This document shows, piece by piece, positions 1-5,416 of a DNA stretch of 8,156 nucleotides. Each line of letters opens with the position of its first letter. Positions within the stretch are counted from its first letter, which is position 1. The notes below the pieces were generated by a model. The model worked only from the letters and a program-made list of their open reading frames with translations. It was not told the origin of the DNA and did not search any database. The stretch covers positions 1 to 8,156 of the forward strand of contig JAHIIS010000079.1 of the NCBI GenBank assembly GCA_018899075.1, read 5' to 3'. Source of the stretch: Candidatus Omnitrophota bacterium (lineage in GTDB: Bacteria; Omnitrophota; Gorgyraeia; JAFGHF01). The position numbers were made by a program, and so were the translations under genes.

Positions 1-164
1 AAACCGTATGGCGAAGAGACGGCGGAAAATGCGTTAAATGCGGTAGCCGAGAAAATCTCGAATTCGACCATATAATACCAGTTGTAAAAGGGGGCAGTAA
101 TACAGCCAGAAATGTAGAATTACTTTGTGAAAAGTGTAATAGAGAGAAGAAAGATAAGATATGA
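1..164 (+). CDS. HNH endonuclease, C-terminal fragment (5' end outside window)
   Basis: The frame starting at position 3 is open from the window edge to TGA at 162-164 and encodes about 53 residues of a typical HNH nuclease core. Visible parts in order are VWRRDGGKCVKCGS (first CxxC zinc knuckle), FDHIIPVVKGGSN (the catalytic His of the DH pair and the following loop), ARNVELLCEKCN (the Asn helix and second CxxC), and the basic tail NREKKDK. The four cysteines should bind a structural zinc, and the His/Asn should bind the catalytic metal. The third position of the HNH triad is Asn (CEKCN), as in many HNN variants. Such proteins nick or cut DNA, as lone nucleases, restriction components or intron/phage proteins; the missing N-terminus prevents a choice. 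It is too short and edge-cut to appear as a complete ORF. Family is near certain from the motifs; its role is unknown. Confidence 0.88.
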   Translation, partial: TVWRRDGGKCVKCGSRENLEFDHIIPVVKGGSNTARNVELLCEKCNREKKDKI

Positions 165-210
165 TTCACCCATCCGAAGAAACCTTATTTGAGCAGTCGA
201 ACTTTCCCTA

Positions 211-244
211 AACCCTGTCGCAAAAGTAGTTCTTTTGCGAGGTT
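211..244. repeat. Long perfect hairpin downstream of the HNH gene
   Basis: TCGCAAAAG at 218-226 and CTTTTGCGA at 232-240 form a perfect 9-bp stem around a 5-base loop (TAGTT). Outside it AACC (211-214) can pair with GGTT (241-244) if CTG at 215-217 is bulged, giving up to 13 pairs. No U-run follows directly (the nearest run of T is at 264-268), so it does not look like a standard intrinsic terminator. It may still end or stabilise the HNH transcript, or be a DNA structure at the edge of the toxin-antitoxin insert. Confidence 0.6.
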
Positions 245-272
245 GAGAGTGGATTCTTAAAGATTTTTCAAT

Positions 273-301
273 TTACCCTGTTACCCTTGACAAAAGGGGT
301 A
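273..301 (+). promoter_or_regulatory. Candidate autoregulatory operator of the toxin-antitoxin pair
   Basis: Two adjacent direct copies, TTACCCTG (273-280) and TTACCCTT (281-288), are followed by the inverted form GGGTA at 297-301. The TACCC at 282-286 and GGGTA at 297-301 flank the -35 box of the promoter ahead of the antitoxin. Ribbon-helix-helix antitoxins commonly bind short repeated boxes over their own promoter, so this is the natural place for the operator. The repeats are visible; the binding is inferred. Confidence 0.3.
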
Positions 302-315
302 GAATATGATAGACT
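287..315 (+). promoter_or_regulatory. Sigma-70-type promoter for the toxin-antitoxin operon
   Basis: A perfect -35 TTGACA at 287-292 is separated by 17 bases from TAGACT at 310-315 (4 of 6 to TATAAT). TG at 307-308 provides an extended -10 element. Transcription would start near 322, about 30 bases before the ATG at 354. A strong Shine-Dalgarno AAAGGAGGT at 337-345 lies in the predicted leader. Confidence 0.7.
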
Positions 316-353
316 ATAAATGAATACAAAAGAATAAAAGGAGGTAGATTGTC

Positions 354-596
354 ATGAGTAAAGTTGTAACATTGAGACTTTCCGATGAAGAATACGAAAA
401 AATTGCTGCAACCGCTAAGGTTGAGCACCGACCTATTTCTAACTTTATCACCACCGCTACCTTGAGAGAAATAGAAGAATCTTATTACGTGGATGCTATT
501 GAGATGGACCAGATTAAATCCGATAAGAAACTGCTCAAAAAACTCGAAAAGGGTCATCAGGATGCAAAGAAGAGGAAGGGGAGACTGGTTGGATAA
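354..596 (+). CDS. Ribbon-helix-helix (CopG/RelB-like) antitoxin of a type II TA pair
   Basis: This 80-residue protein should bind and neutralise the RelE-family toxin encoded directly downstream and repress the shared promoter. The N-terminus KVVTLRLSDEEYEKI (residues 3-17) is the beta strand and first helix of a ribbon-helix-helix DNA-binding fold. RPISNFITTATLREIEE (residues 26-42) is the second helix that dimerises in this fold. The C-terminal part, charged and ending LLKKLEKGHQDAKKRKGRLV, is the usual flexible toxin-wrapping tail of this antitoxin type. The ATG at 354 follows a strong Shine-Dalgarno (337-345). The gene end overlaps the toxin start by 8 bases, the standard antitoxin-first layout. 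Family call is firm; the exact subfamily name is not settled by eye. Confidence 0.88.
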   Translation: MSKVVTLRLSDEEYEKIAATAKVEHRPISNFITTATLREIEESYYVDAIEMDQIKSDKKLLKKLEKGHQDAKKRKGRLVG

Positions 597-873
597 GTTT
601 AAGATATTTGAAACAAATCAATTCTTAAAAGACCTTACCCATGACTTCACTGGACAAAAGGTGCGAATAGAGAAAAAACTCACCACTTATGTCTATCCCC
701 AATTAAGAGAAAATCCCTATTTTGGCAAAAATATTAAAAAGCTTAAGGACTATAAACCTGAGACATGGCGATATAGAATAGGCGCATACCGCTTTTTTTA
801 TGAAATAGACGAGAAGAAAAAACTCATTTTCATGCTTACCATTGATAGTCGTGAAGATGCCTATCGCCGGTAA
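589..873 (+). CDS. RelE/ParE-superfamily toxin (TTG start)
   Basis: The protein is 94 residues from the TTG at 589, the usual size for RelE-like toxins. An in-frame ATG at 493 lies deep inside the antitoxin gene and would add 32 residues unlike the family, so it is rejected. A purine-rich AGGGGAG at 577-583 sits 5 bases before the TTG. The family core is visible: a helical pair (residues 10-42), then a beta sheet with WRYRIGAYRFFYEID (60-74), LIFMLTID (79-86) and the closing SREDAYRR (87-94). Basic residues R61, R63, R68, R88 and the aromatic Y92 sit where RelE-type mRNA interferases have ribosome/mRNA-contacting residues. RelE members cleave mRNA in the ribosomal A site, while ParE members poison gyrase. 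The WRYRIG...REDAYRR pattern favours the RelE/StbE group, but this is a family inference. Confidence 0.87.
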   Translation: MDKFKIFETNQFLKDLTHDFTGQKVRIEKKLTTYVYPQLRENPYFGKNIKKLKDYKPETWRYRIGAYRFFYEIDEKKKLIFMLTIDSREDAYRR

Positions 874-918
874 AAAATTTGGCTTCCTTTGGGGGCAAGC
901 CGTTCAGGAAAGAGGAAG

Positions 919-1356
919 ATGGCTAGACGTGAGTTTTCGGCAGGAGGGATAGTTGTGAGGAAGAAAGGCCGGGCCTTTGAGGTGTTGCTGATTAAGGACT
1001 CCTATGGGCGCTGGAGCTGGCCTAAAGGAAATATCGATAAGGATGAGACATCTCCTGATGCGGCAGTGCGTGAGATAAAGGAAGAAGTGGGGCTGAAAAA
1101 TGTTCGCATTTTAGGAAGAATCGGCCGGAGCAATTACTTTTACCGGTTAAAAGGAGACTTGGTTTTTAAGACGGTGTTTTTCTTTTTGGCGGAAGCAGTC
1201 GGTAAAGAGGGCTTAAAAGTCCAGAAAAGCGAAATCGAAGAGGCCCGTTGGTTTAATCCGGAGGAGGCTTTAAAGACCGTTGAGTATAAGGGGGCGGATG
1301 AATTGTTAGAGAAGGCGCTCGAGATGTATAAAACGGAGAAGAAATGTTCAGGATAG
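919..1356 (+). CDS. Nudix hydrolase (MutT/Ap4A hydrolase-like)
   Basis: A 145-residue Nudix enzyme, hydrolysing a nucleoside diphosphate linked to another group. The full Nudix box runs from G37 to L59: G37 x5 E43 x7 R51-E52 ... E55-E56 x G58-L59. The glutamates hold the catalytic magnesium. The preceding WSWPKG (32-37) resembles the W.LPKG of bacterial Ap4A-hydrolase-like members and suggests a dinucleoside polyphosphate or oxidised nucleotide substrate, which cannot be fixed from sequence. I chose ATG 919 over the in-frame TTG at 889: it gives the family-typical start ARREFSAGGIVV and follows AGGA at 906-909 at 9 bases. The gene follows the toxin by 45 bases with no visible terminator, so it could be read from the TA promoter. 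Its last 13 bases overlap the next gene. Confidence 0.9.
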   Translation: MARREFSAGGIVVRKKGRAFEVLLIKDSYGRWSWPKGNIDKDETSPDAAVREIKEEVGLKNVRILGRIGRSNYFYRLKGDLVFKTVFFFLAEAVGKEGLKVQKSEIEEARWFNPEEALKTVEYKGADELLEKALEMYKTEKKCSG

Positions 1357-2303
1357 ATTACCCTTTTAAGAAACAGATTTTAGCCTGCGGAGCGAAAGAG
1401 CACGCAGGGTTTTGCCTTACTGAAAAGGGCCGCGGCTATATAATCAACGATCTGGGTAATTTAGACCAACATTCTGCGTTCGAGCATTATCAGTGCCAGA
1501 TCGAACGTTTTAGAAAAGAATTAAAGATTAAACCAAAAATCATCGCGCACGATTTGCATCCCGAATACAACTCTACAAAATATGCCCAAAGTTTAAGCCG
1601 CAAATCGAAGGGCCTAAAATGTTTTCCGGTTCAGCACCACCAGGCCCATATTGCCAGCTGTATGGGAGAAAACAGGGTGGACGGTAAGGTAATCGGTGTG
1701 GTCTTTGATGGCGCAGGCGCAGGTTTAGACGGCAATATCTGGGGCGGAGAATTTTTTGCGGGAGACCTCCAGGGCTTTAAAAGGATTGCCCATTTAAAAT
1801 ATACGTCCATCACGGGTTATAGTTCAAGCGCGGCAAGGCTATTTGACGCGGTTTGGGCATTAGTGGGCCTGCGCGGTAAAGTACAATATGAAGGCCAGGG
1901 GGTAACCGAGTTAGAGAAAATAGTTAACCGTTCAACTCACGTAGCCAACAAAATTTATGAATTTGCAGTGGAGCCGGATAAAGATAAGTTTCTGATTAAC
2001 CCGCAACCCATCTTTCAAAACATTGCCGAGGATTTAGAAAAAAATATCTCTAAGTCAATTATCTCTGCCGCATTTCACAATACTATCATCGAAATTGTCA
2101 GGCAGCTTTGTCATAAAATTAAACGCAAGGAAAAAATCAAAGATATTATTTTAACCGGCGCGGTTTTTCAGAATAAGGTGTTATTTAATCGACTCAAAAA
2201 TTTATTAACCTGCGATGGCTTTGAGGTAATTACGCATAGGCATTTTTCCTGCAATGATAGCAATATTTCCTTTGGCCAGGCGGTCCTGGCGGATGCGAAA
2301 TGA
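1344..2303 (+). CDS. Stand-alone HypF C-terminal (Kae1-like carbamoyltransferase) domain protein, shortened
   Basis: The 319 residues align only with the last domain of HypF, the enzyme that makes the cyanide ligand precursor of [NiFe] hydrogenases. Motifs in order: AHDLHPEYNST (68-78), VQHHQAHIAS (96-105, metal-binding histidines H98 and H102), FDGAGAGLDGNIWGGEFF (121-138, phosphate/metal loop), SSAARLFDAVWALVG, YEGQ, LTGAVFQN (270-277) and NDSNISFGQA (304-313). The acylphosphatase, zinc-finger and YrdC-like domains of a ~750-residue HypF are absent, and the region just upstream is an unrelated Nudix gene. The roughly 60-70 residue block with LPGGD-type sequence that HypF normally has between the FxRxAHL strand and the SSxxRLFDA helix is also missing; here AHLKYTSITG leads straight into YSSSAARLFDA. 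ATG 1344 has GGAG at 1335-1338. It may be half of a split HypF, a paralogue with another carbamoylation target, or a decaying copy. No other hyp or hydrogenase gene is in the window. Confidence 0.8.
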   Translation: MFRIDYPFKKQILACGAKEHAGFCLTEKGRGYIINDLGNLDQHSAFEHYQCQIERFRKELKIKPKIIAHDLHPEYNSTKYAQSLSRKSKGLKCFPVQHHQAHIASCMGENRVDGKVIGVVFDGAGAGLDGNIWGGEFFAGDLQGFKRIAHLKYTSITGYSSSAARLFDAVWALVGLRGKVQYEGQGVTELEKIVNRSTHVANKIYEFAVEPDKDKFLINPQPIFQNIAEDLEKNISKSIISAAFHNTIIEIVRQLCHKIKRKEKIKDIILTGAVFQNKVLFNRLKNLLTCDGFEVITHRHFSCNDSNISFGQAVLADAK

Positions 2304-3676
2304 TAAGGCGATTATTGGGCAATAGCCGCAAATTAGATTTAACCGAAGGCAATACTGTAAGAAATATCTGGGCGTTAGCCCTGCCCATGATGTTAGGAAA
2401 CATCATGCAGACCGCTTTTAATGTGGTAGATATGATTTGGGTGGGCCGGCTTGGCTCAGAAGCCATAGCAAGCGTAGCTATGAGCGGCGTGGTGCTTTTT
2501 GTAATTATAACTTTAATCATCGGGGTCTCTACAGGGACTCAGACCCTGGTAGCCAGATTTATGGGAGCCGGCAAGTGCGCGGATGCGGAAAATGTGGCTA
2601 TGCAGTCTTTAATTATCGGGGCTGTTTTATCGGTGGCGCTGGCAGGGGCAGGTTTAATTCTCGCCCGGCCGATTTTGCAGATTTTAGGGGCAAAGACAAT
2701 GATTTTACAGCTGGGGACAGATTACCTGAAGATAATTCTAATAGGGGGCCTGGGGATGGTCTATCTTTTCCTGGCCTGCGCCATCTTTCGTGCCTCAGGA
2801 GATGCGCTTACTCCTATGCTGATTATGATTGGCGCAACAATTTTGAATGTTATTCTCGACCCTTTAATGATTTTCGGCATCGGTTTTCCCCGTATGGGGG
2901 TAAAAGGCGCAGCTTTAGCTACTGTGCTTTCCCGGGGGTTGGCAGCGCTCCTTGGGCTTTATATTTTATTTCGGGGTTCATCGCGCCTGCGGCTGCACCT
3001 GGCAAAGTTGCAAGCTAATATCAAGACCATCGCCAGGATTGTCAAGATAGGATTCCCCAATTCTATCCAGATGGCCTCACGCAGCATTGTGGGCCTGGTT
3101 TTGATGGCTATTGTCGCCCGATATGGCAGTTATGCCATTGCTGCATACGGCATTGGCCTGCGGATATTTTCTGTAGTTTTAATGCCGGGGTTCGCTTTAG
3201 CAACCAGCGCTGCTATACTGGTAGGCCAAAACCTGGGAGCGAGGAAATTTCTCCGGGCGCAAACTTCTGCCAGGCAGGCGGCGGGTTTTAATACGCTGTT
3301 AATGGGATTGGCGGGAATCTTGTTCTTCACCTTTTCTGCCAACTTAATTTCTGTATTCGACACCAATCCCGATATAGTTAAGCTGGGCGCCGAATATCTG
3401 AAGATAACTTCCTTCGGTTACATCTTTGTGGCCCAGGGACTGGTGTTAGGGCGTTCTTTAATGGGTGCGGGGGACACCATCTCCCCGATGCTGATTTCTG
3501 TTTTTGCTCTTTTGGGCATCCAGATACCTTTAGCCGTTATTCTTCCCAATCACTTGCATATAGGGATAAGCGGGGTCTGGTGGGCAATCTTAATTTCTTC
3601 TGTTTTGCAGGGCGCCTTGACCTGTTTCTGGTTTAATCTTGGGCGCTGGAAAGGGATTGACAATTTGCGCATCTAA
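2300..3676 (+). CDS. MATE-family multidrug/cation antiporter
   Basis: A 458-residue, strongly hydrophobic protein with about 12 predicted membrane segments, the normal size and layout for MATE exporters, which swap drugs or other organic cations for Na+ or H+ across the cytoplasmic membrane. The first repeat opens with LTEGNTVRNIWALALPMMLGN and FNVVDMIWVGRLGSEAIA (about 14-57), the most conserved part of the family. Later come ASGDALTPM and NVILDPLMIFGIGFPRMGVKGAA near the end of repeat one, and NLGARKFLRA plus GRSLMGAGDTISPM in repeat two. The ATG overlaps the stop of the HypF-like gene as ATGA (4 bases) with only a weak Shine-Dalgarno, so translation is probably coupled. Substrate is not predictable. 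The last codons contain a candidate promoter for the downstream genes. Confidence 0.92.
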   Translation: MIRRLLGNSRKLDLTEGNTVRNIWALALPMMLGNIMQTAFNVVDMIWVGRLGSEAIASVAMSGVVLFVIITLIIGVSTGTQTLVARFMGAGKCADAENVAMQSLIIGAVLSVALAGAGLILARPILQILGAKTMILQLGTDYLKIILIGGLGMVYLFLACAIFRASGDALTPMLIMIGATILNVILDPLMIFGIGFPRMGVKGAALATVLSRGLAALLGLYILFRGSSRLRLHLAKLQANIKTIARIVKIGFPNSIQMASRSIVGLVLMAIVARYGSYAIAAYGIGLRIFSVVLMPGFALATSAAILVGQNLGARKFLRAQTSARQAAGFNTLLMGLAGILFFTFSANLISVFDTNPDIVKLGAEYLKITSFGYIFVAQGLVLGRSLMGAGDTISPMLISVFALLGIQIPLAVILPNHLHIGISGVWWAILISSVLQGALTCFWFNLGRWKGIDNLRI

Positions 3677-3685
3677 GTGTAAACT
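3657..3685 (+). promoter_or_regulatory. Candidate internal promoter ahead of the thioredoxin-nfn gene run
   Basis: A perfect TTGACA at 3657-3662, inside the last codons of the MATE gene, is followed after exactly 17 bases by TAAACT at 3680-3685 (4 of 6 to TATAAT). Architecture and -10 sequence resemble the TA promoter (TTGACA-17-TAGACT). The start would fall near 3692, leaving a short leader with AAAGGAG (3697-3703). This 33-base gap is the largest between genes from 919 to the window end, which fits a transcription restart. Confidence 0.45.
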
Positions 3686-3712
3686 ATTCCAACATTAAAG
3701 GAGACGCTTGTG

Positions 3713-4036
3713 ATGGGTATTATTCAGTTATCCGATAATGAGTTTGGGCGGGAGGTCTTACAGTCAAGAGAGCCGGTTTTAGTTGATTTCTGGGCCCCCT
3801 GGTGCGCGCCGTGTTTGGCGATTACCCCAATCCTGGAGGAACTTTCTAAAGAATATAACGCCCGGCTTAAAATCTGCAAGGTAAACGTAGACAAGAACCA
3901 GGCCGTAGCGGCAAAATACCAGGTTTTAAGCATCCCCACTTTATTATTCTTTAAAGACGGAAAGATAACGAATCAGATTGTCGGGATAAGGCCTGCGTCG
4001 GATATCAAGAAGACAATCGACTCCTTACTATGCTAA
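3713..4036 (+). CDS. trxA: Thioredoxin
   Basis: A cytoplasmic thiol-disulfide reductant of 107 residues (108 if the GTG three bases earlier, at 3710, is used; both fit the AAAGGAG at 3697-3703). It has the full thioredoxin fold. The active site reads FWAPWCAPC (E. coli numbering C32 and C35), with the buried Asp of VDFW ahead of it and the cis-proline in SIPT (P76). A glycine-to-alanine change, WCAPC for the classical WCGPC, is common in the wider family and may shift redox potential. There is no signal peptide. An extra cysteine (LKICKV) lies in the beta strand after the second helix. It overlaps panD by 7 bases, so its expression is tied to the cofactor genes that follow. Confidence 0.93.
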   Translation: MGIIQLSDNEFGREVLQSREPVLVDFWAPWCAPCLAITPILEELSKEYNARLKICKVNVDKNQAVAAKYQVLSIPTLLFFKDGKITNQIVGIRPASDIKKTIDSLLC

Positions 4037-4383
4037 GAACAATCTTTAAGTCCAAGATTCAAAAGGCAACCGTTACGCAAACTAGAATGGACTATGAGGG
4101 GAGCATCGGCATCGACGCCGCCCTGATGGAGACGGCCGACATATTGGCGAACGAAAAAGTGCAGGTACTTAATTTAGATACGGGCGCAAGGTTTGAAACC
4201 TATACGATTAAAGAGAAGGCGGGCTCCGGCACAATCTGTCTTTACGGACCGGCTGCCCATTTAGGAAAGGCGGGAGAGAAGGTATTTATTATTTCTTATT
4301 GTCTGGTTGACGAGAAAGAAGCGCATAATGTTAAACCGAAAGTAGTCTATGTGGACGAACATAACAGGATAAAGAAAGAGTAA
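4030..4383 (+). CDS. panD: Aspartate 1-decarboxylase (pyruvoyl-dependent)
   Basis: PanD decarboxylates L-aspartate to beta-alanine, the precursor of pantothenate, CoA and the ACP arm. At 117 residues it matches the family. The zymogen self-cleavage site YEGS is in place with G24-S25, exactly the E. coli numbering; S25 would become the pyruvoyl group of the alpha chain. K9, R54, T57 and Y58 of the active site are present (SKIQKATVT, ARFETYTI). The position equivalent to E. coli N72 is tyrosine (ICLYGPAAH), unlike the ICxNGAAA I recall for most members. The ATG overlaps trxA by 7 bases with no convincing Shine-Dalgarno, suggesting translational coupling; the start is fixed by the conserved MLRTIFKSKI. 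No panB or panC is nearby. Confidence 0.96.
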   Translation: MLRTIFKSKIQKATVTQTRMDYEGSIGIDAALMETADILANEKVQVLNLDTGARFETYTIKEKAGSGTICLYGPAAHLGKAGEKVFIISYCLVDEKEAHNVKPKVVYVDEHNRIKKE

Positions 4384-4387
4384 AAAA

Positions 4388-5416
4388 ATGGCTAAATGCG
4401 CGAAGATTGCCGGGACAGGTTCGTATTTACCTAAAAGGCAAATCAACAATGAGCAGCTTGAGAAATTCGTGCGCAACTTTGACCGCCAGAGGGCAGGTAT
4501 GCCTTTTAGCCGCTGGGTTGAGCAGGTGACCGGCATAAAGACCAGGTACTTTGTGGAAGACGAAGATACCGAAACCATGGCCGCTGAGGCTTCTCTCCGG
4601 GCGCTGGAGGCAGCGCAGATGAAGGCAGGCGAGATAGACTTTATTATTGTTTCCAGTTTTACGCCCACAAGGGATGTCCCCAATTTAGCCTGTTCGGTTG
4701 GCCATTTGATCGGGGCGGAAAACGTGGGGGGTTTTCCTTTAAATACCGCCTGCGCGGGATTTGTTTATGGTTTGTCTGTGGGGTATGCGTTGATTAAGTC
4801 CGATATGTATAAGAATATCCTGGTAGTTTCATCAGAGACGCTCTCGCGGGTAACCGATTATGACGACCCGACAACAGCGGTCCTTTTTGCCGATGGGGCA
4901 GGGGCAGTTATTTTGCGCGCCTCGGCTGAAGGCGGCATTTGCAGTCCGCCGTATCTAAGCTCTAATTTTACCAACCACTTCGAGTTAAGAAACTCAGATG
5001 CCTATTGCCCCCGGGAGATAGTAGAAATGCAGGGCCAGGAATTTCTACCCCGCAGCACACTCCATATGCCCGGCGGGCCTCAGGTTTTAAGGAAGGCGAT
5101 AAACGGGATGGCCGAGGCTTTACTTAAGGTCTTAGAGCTTAGCCCCTATGGGCTCAAGGACCTGGATGTGATTATTCCCCACCAGGCGAACCGGCGGATT
5201 ACTTCCGGCCTGATTGAAAAATTGGGAGTCCCTGAAGGGAAGGTCTGCCGGGTTATCGATGCAATCGGCAATACCTCCGGAGCTTCAGTGGCCATAAGCC
5301 TGGATATGGCTGTACGGGGCGAAGCAGGTGATGTGCGGGTGGAGTCCGGCGATAAAGTCGGCCTGACAACGATTGGCGGGGGATACAGCATAGGAGCGAT
5401 CGTCTTTGAATATTAA
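4388..5416 (+). CDS. fabH: Beta-ketoacyl-ACP synthase III (KAS III)
   Basis: FabH condenses acetyl-CoA (or another acyl-CoA) with malonyl-ACP to start fatty acid synthesis. The thiolase-fold catalytic triad is complete: C122 in NTACAGF, H265 in PHQAN and N295 in GNTSGAS. GDGAGA-type FADGAGAVIL (167-176) and the C-terminal GGGYSIGAI loop are also present. At 342 residues it is about 25 longer than E. coli FabH. Part of this is an insertion at about 29-42 (RNFDRQRAGMPFSR) just before the W43 that aligns with CoA-binding W32. The E. coli R36 position appears to be V47. It may thus be the housekeeping enzyme or a KAS III relative using another starter. It starts 4 bases after panD, and its 3' end overlaps the apbE start by 11 bases. 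Co-location with panD links CoA/ACP precursor supply and use. Confidence 0.92.
   Translation: MAKCAKIAGTGSYLPKRQINNEQLEKFVRNFDRQRAGMPFSRWVEQVTGIKTRYFVEDEDTETMAAEASLRALEAAQMKAGEIDFIIVSSFTPTRDVPNLACSVGHLIGAENVGGFPLNTACAGFVYGLSVGYALIKSDMYKNILVVSSETLSRVTDYDDPTTAVLFADGAGAVILRASAEGGICSPPYLSSNFTNHFELRNSDAYCPREIVEMQGQEFLPRSTLHMPGGPQVLRKAINGMAEALLKVLELSPYGLKDLDVIIPHQANRRITSGLIEKLGVPEGKVCRVIDAIGNTSGASVAISLDMAVRGEAGDVRVESGDKVGLTTIGGGYSIGAIVFEY

Noticed and set aside
161..211. A 16-residue ORF (ATG overlapping the HNH stop as ATGA) reading MIHPSEETLFEQSNFP
   Set aside because: Too short to judge, no Shine-Dalgarno of its own and no recognised match; could be a remnant but not supportable as a gene.
273..557. 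A 94-codon - strand ORF across the TA promoter and antitoxin
   Set aside because: Low-complexity Phe/Leu/Ser translation antisense to the antitoxin gene; shadow.
1..873. CRISPR array, tRNA, rRNA or IS element in the accessory left part
   Set aside because: No regularly spaced repeats, no tRNA-like cloverleaf with conserved arms, no transposase motifs; only the HNH end, the hairpin and the TA pair are seen.
881..901. GGCTT ... AAGCC hairpin between toxin and Nudix genes as a terminator
   Set aside because: Only a 5-bp stem with an 11-base loop and no following T-run.
889..918. TTG 889 as the Nudix start
   Set aside because: Adds ten non-family residues; ATG 919 has a better Shine-Dalgarno and gives the conserved N-terminus.
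2437..3018. A 193-codon + strand ORF inside the MATE gene
   Set aside because: Rich in Arg/Gly/Ser as expected of an out-of-frame reading; the MATE frame has clear family motifs throughout.
4261..4683. A 140-codon - strand ORF across panD/fabH
   Set aside because: Antisense to two well-supported genes, with no motif or Shine-Dalgarno evidence.
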